Shown: piece by piece, positions 6,517-9,340 of the stretch | Layout: the number at the start of each line of letters is the position of its first letter | Numbering within the stretch: position 1 is the stretch's first letter | Assembly: GCA_002779205.1 (NCBI GenBank) | Contig: PEXF01000020.1 | Location: 1-9,340, forward strand | Length of the DNA: 9,340 nt | Origin: Candidatus Hydromicrobium americanum | GTDB lineage: Bacteria > Actinomycetota > Humimicrobiia > Humimicrobiales > Humimicrobiaceae | Direction of reading: 5' to 3' | Translations under genes and position numbers: made by a program | The notes under the pieces: generated by a model | Seen by the model: the letters and a program-made list of their open reading frames with translations, nothing else | Database searches by the model: none | What the model was told of the DNA's origin: nothing

Positions 6517-6675
6517 TAAAATATAATAATTAATATATGCGGCAAAACTTCCAGGAAATAAAAAAACAAATTATTCTAACTGCATAAATGAGATAAACTT
6601 ATGTTTATTTTACCACTAATATATTATTTATTAGAGGGGTTATTTCTAAATATTCAGGAAATTTTAATATATTTT
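6517..6675. other. ppdK-dnaG intergenic region
   Basis: An AT-rich gap of 159 nt (174 nt to the preferred dnaG ATG) without a gene. It holds a weak 6-bp stem with a 7-nt loop (CTAATA with TATTAG around 6613-6631) and a 5-bp stem ATTTC/GAAAT near 6645-6665, neither followed by a T-run on the minus strand. The only promoter-like boxes are TTGCCG (6545-6540) and TATTTT (6523-6518), each 4 of 6 to consensus. The gap probably contains the dnaG-rpoD promoter, but I cannot place it with confidence. Confidence 0.4.
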
Positions 6676-9300
6676 TTATTCTTCGCCCTTTATTGCCGCA
6701 TGTGCAGCAGCCAGCCTGGCAACCGGAACCCTGTATGGTGAACAGCTTACATAATCCATCCCTACCATATGACAGAATTCCACTGAACTCGGGTCACCCC
6801 CATGTTCACCACAGATACCAATTTTTAAATTTTTTCTTGCTTTCCTTCCCTTTTCCACACCCATTTTAATTAACTGGCCCACACCGTTCCTATCTAGAGT
6901 GGCAAATGGATCTTTTTCCAAAATTCCTTTTTCTATATAGTCAGGAAGAAACTTGCCGAAATCATCTCTTGAAAATCCGAAAGCCATCTGGGTCAAATCA
7001 TTTGTCCCAAAGCTAAAAAATTCAGCTTCTGTTGCAATTTCATCAGCAGTAACACAGGCTCTTGGAATCTCAATCATTGTACCAACTTTATAGTCAAATT
7101 TCAGATTCTCTTTCTTCATTATTACGTCAGCAATCTTAATAATCTGGTCTTTTAAAACCTTTACCTCCTTTACATCTCCAACCAATGGAATCATTACTTC
7201 GGGTTTTACTTTATAGCCCTCTTTGGTAAGCTCAACAGTTGCCTCAAATATAGCCCTGACCTGCATTTCGAGAATCTCAGGATATGTAATAGAAAGCCTG
7301 CATCCTCTGTGTCCCAGCATTGGATTCATTTCATGAAGGGAATTGACAGTTGCTTTTAGTTCATCAAATTTTAAACCCAGCTCTCCGGCTATTTCTTTGA
7401 TATCTTCATCTTCATTAGGTAAGAACTCATGCAGGGGCGGGTCTAAAAGCCTTATAGTCACAGGCAGGTCATTCATTACCTTAAAGATTTCCATAAAATC
7501 TTTCTTCTGTATTGGTAGAAGCTTTGCCAGAGCTTTCTCTCTTTCTTCCTTGCTGTTGGCTACTATCATCTTTCTCATAGCTTTTATTCTATCTGCTTCA
7601 AAGAACATGTGCTCTGTTCTGCAAAGACCGATGCCTTCTGCTCCAAAATTCAAAGCGACTTTAGCATCATTAGGAGTATCGGCATTTGCTCTTACTCCAA
7701 TTTTTTTATAATCATCAACCCAGCTCATGAATTTTTTAAAATTTTTCCCTATTTCAGGATCTACTACTGGAATTTTACCTTTAAATACTTCTCCAGTCGA
7801 ACCATCGAGTGTAACCCAGTCGCCTTTATTTACCTTGCTGCCATTTACTTCAAAATATTGTTTTCCCTCAAATACTTTAATGTCTTCCGCACCAGCAACA
7901 CAGCACTTACCCATACCTCTTGCAACAACAGCGGCATGCGAAGTCATTCCTCCTCTTGCAGTTAAAATTCCCTGAGCTACTGCCATACCCTGAATATCTT
8001 CAGGAGATGTCTCTGTTCTCACAAGAATTACATTTTCACTCTTGGCCTCCTTGACAGCTGTATCTGCATCAAAAACTACCTTTCCCAACGCCGCTCCGGG
8101 TGATGCCGGCAACCCTCTGGTAAGTAATTCCGCATTCTTTTTAGCTTTTTTATCCAGCTGTTTATGCAGTAACTGATCAAGCATTTTAGGCTCTACTCTG
8201 GTTACAGCAGTCTTTTTATCTATATATCCCTGATCAACCATATCAACTGCAACTTGAAGTGCTGCAGCTGCTGTTCTTTTACCGGTTCTGGTCTGGAGCA
8301 TATACAATTTTCCTTCCTGAATGGTGAATTCAACATCCTGCATATCCCTGTAATGTTCCTCTAATTTCTTTCTTATATCGATTAGCTGATCATAGATTTC
8401 AGGCATTTCTTCTTTCAACTTAGAGATATGCTGTGGGGTCCTTGTTCCCGCAACAACATCTTCACCCTGAGCATTCATCAGATACTCGCCATAAAACTTA
8501 TCCTCACCTGTTGCTGGATTTCTGGTGAAAGCTACGCCAGTTCCTGAATTCTGGCCCATATTTCCGAAAACCATAGTCTGCACATTTGCTGCGGTACCAA
8601 TATTGTGGGGAATATCATGAAGATTTCTGTAAGATATGGCTCTTTTGTTATTCCAGGAACCAAATACTGCATTAATGGACATTTTTAACTGTTCTCTGGG
8701 ATCCTGAGGAAAGCTTTTCCCTTTAGCCTCTTTGATTATTTTTTTATAATCTTCTACAAGTTCCTTCAGGTCTTCCGCAGTTAGCTCAGTGTCAAACTTT
8801 ACATTTTTCTTATCTTTTTTTGATTGAAGCGCTTCCTCAAACTTATTATGTTCTACATCCATTACCACATTGCCAAACATCTGGACAAATCTTCTGTAAG
8901 AATCCCAGCCAAATCTTTCGTTTTTTGTCTTTTTTATTAAGGCTATTATGGTTTTGTCATTCAAACCCAGGTTTAGTACCGTGTCCATCATGCCAGGCAT
9001 AGAAATAGCTGCTCCAGATCTAACAGAAACCAGGAGTGGATCTTCCTCATCTCCAAAACACATCCCCATTTTTTCTTCTAATTTTTTTAGATTTTCCTCA
9101 ATTTGATCTTCCAGACCTTCAGGGTACCTTTTACCCAGGTCATAAAATAGGTTACAAACTTCTGTGGTTATGGTAAAACCATAGGGTACAGGTAAACCCA
9201 TATTGGTCATCTCCGAGAGATCCGCACCCTTTCCTCCCAGAAGTTTTTTCATCTCTCTTTTACCTTCACCGAAAAAATATACATATTTTTTTAAAGCCAT
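6676..9300 (-). CDS. ppdK: Pyruvate, phosphate dikinase
   Basis: Cytoplasmic enzyme interconverting pyruvate + ATP + Pi and phosphoenolpyruvate + AMP + PPi. In anaerobes it serves either gluconeogenesis or PPi-linked glycolysis. The 874 residues match the full family length. N-terminal ATP-grasp domain about 1-340 (GGKGADLSEMTNMGLPVPYG at 22-41, SVRSGAAISMPGMMDTVLNL at 92-111, QNSGTGVAFTRNPATGE). The phosphohistidine domain has GGMTSHAAVVARG with catalytic H455 and a TSPED motif just before. The C-terminal PEP/pyruvate TIM barrel has GLCRTEHMF (R561), VTIRLLDPPLHEFLP (R617), MIEIPRA (E744), SFGTNDLTQ (N767) and GICGEHGGDP with the proton-donor C830. All key residues are present. The ATG at 9300 starts the family-typical MALKKYVYFFGEG. 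No stop-proximal terminator is convincing, so some read-through to dnaG is possible. Confidence 0.98.
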   Translation of the reverse strand: MALKKYVYFFGEGKREMKKLLGGKGADLSEMTNMGLPVPYGFTITTEVCNLFYDLGKRYPEGLEDQIEENLKKLEEKMGMCFGDEEDPLLVSVRSGAAISMPGMMDTVLNLGLNDKTIIALIKKTKNERFGWDSYRRFVQMFGNVVMDVEHNKFEEALQSKKDKKNVKFDTELTAEDLKELVEDYKKIIKEAKGKSFPQDPREQLKMSINAVFGSWNNKRAISYRNLHDIPHNIGTAANVQTMVFGNMGQNSGTGVAFTRNPATGEDKFYGEYLMNAQGEDVVAGTRTPQHISKLKEEMPEIYDQLIDIRKKLEEHYRDMQDVEFTIQEGKLYMLQTRTGKRTAAAALQVAVDMVDQGYIDKKTAVTRVEPKMLDQLLHKQLDKKAKKNAELLTRGLPASPGAALGKVVFDADTAVKEAKSENVILVRTETSPEDIQGMAVAQGILTARGGMTSHAAVVARGMGKCCVAGAEDIKVFEGKQYFEVNGSKVNKGDWVTLDGSTGEVFKGKIPVVDPEIGKNFKKFMSWVDDYKKIGVRANADTPNDAKVALNFGAEGIGLCRTEHMFFEADRIKAMRKMIVANSKEEREKALAKLLPIQKKDFMEIFKVMNDLPVTIRLLDPPLHEFLPNEDEDIKEIAGELGLKFDELKATVNSLHEMNPMLGHRGCRLSITYPEILEMQVRAIFEATVELTKEGYKVKPEVMIPLVGDVKEVKVLKDQIIKIADVIMKKENLKFDYKVGTMIEIPRACVTADEIATEAEFFSFGTNDLTQMAFGFSRDDFGKFLPDYIEKGILEKDPFATLDRNGVGQLIKMGVEKGRKARKNLKIGICGEHGGDPSSVEFCHMVGMDYVSCSPYRVPVARLAAAHAAIKGEE

Positions 9301-9311
9301 TTCCTACTAAT

Positions 9312-9322
9312 TCCTCTCTCCT
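9312..9322 (-). promoter_or_regulatory. Ribosome binding site of ppdK
   Basis: The minus strand carries AGGAGAGAGGA at 9322-9312, giving an AGAGGA core about 11 nt before the ATG at 9300; a second AGGAA touches the start codon. The spacing is on the long side. No promoter is visible in the remaining bases up to the right edge. Confidence 0.5.
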
Positions 9323-9340
9323 ATTAAATTACTAATTCCA

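Noticed and set aside
7343..7975. Overlapping plus-strand open frames opposite ppdK
   Set aside because: They are antisense to the conserved PEP-binding and phosphohistidine regions; they are Ser/Phe/Leu-rich and not protein-like.

Overview
This AT-rich window has two parts. The right two thirds (about 3260-9300) is a conserved chromosomal backbone read entirely on the minus strand: pyruvate phosphate dikinase (ppdK), DNA primase (dnaG), the housekeeping sigma factor (rpoD/sigA) and a tRNA-Asn(GTT) gene. The order ppdK, dnaG, rpoD and the short acidic region 1.1 of the sigma factor resemble low-GC Firmicutes/Clostridia or a similar anaerobic lineage such as Halanaerobiales or Atribacterota. 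This placement is inferred from gene order and protein style, not from any search.

The left third (1-3260) is a graveyard of mobile and accessory DNA ending at the 3' end of the tRNA-Asn gene. In order it holds: the 3' part of an IS630-family transposase gene (open at the left edge, catalytic D, D and E all present); three perfect 12-bp palindromes just behind it; a frameshifted remnant of a small helix-turn-helix protein (about 809-1166); an intact plus-strand ORF joining a DUF4258-like domain to a DUF2283-like domain, with a strong internal ribosome binding site before the second; the 3' part of an IS91-family transposase fused head-on to the start of an XRE-type regulator gene (minus strand, 1931-2748); the zinc-ribbon end of a large serine recombinase, frameshifted (2766-3105); and a small frameshifted minus-strand ORF (3056-3192).

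The backbone genes form a logical set. dnaG and rpoD are 19 nt apart and are surely co-transcribed (primase plus primary sigma factor, the macromolecular synthesis operon without rpsU). ppdK lies upstream across a 159-174 nt gap; the dgt gene that I recall lying between ppdK and dnaG in many Clostridia is absent. tRNA-Asn has its own good sigma-70-type promoter, with a 14-nt tandem repeat directly upstream of the -35 box.

The most interesting points are the fused/overlapping DUF4258-DUF2283 gene with its internal start, an imperfect copy of the tRNA-Asn 3' end at 1119-1137 that could be an old attachment site, and the tandem repeat at the tRNA promoter. I did not find a clearly new defence or mobile system in the window.
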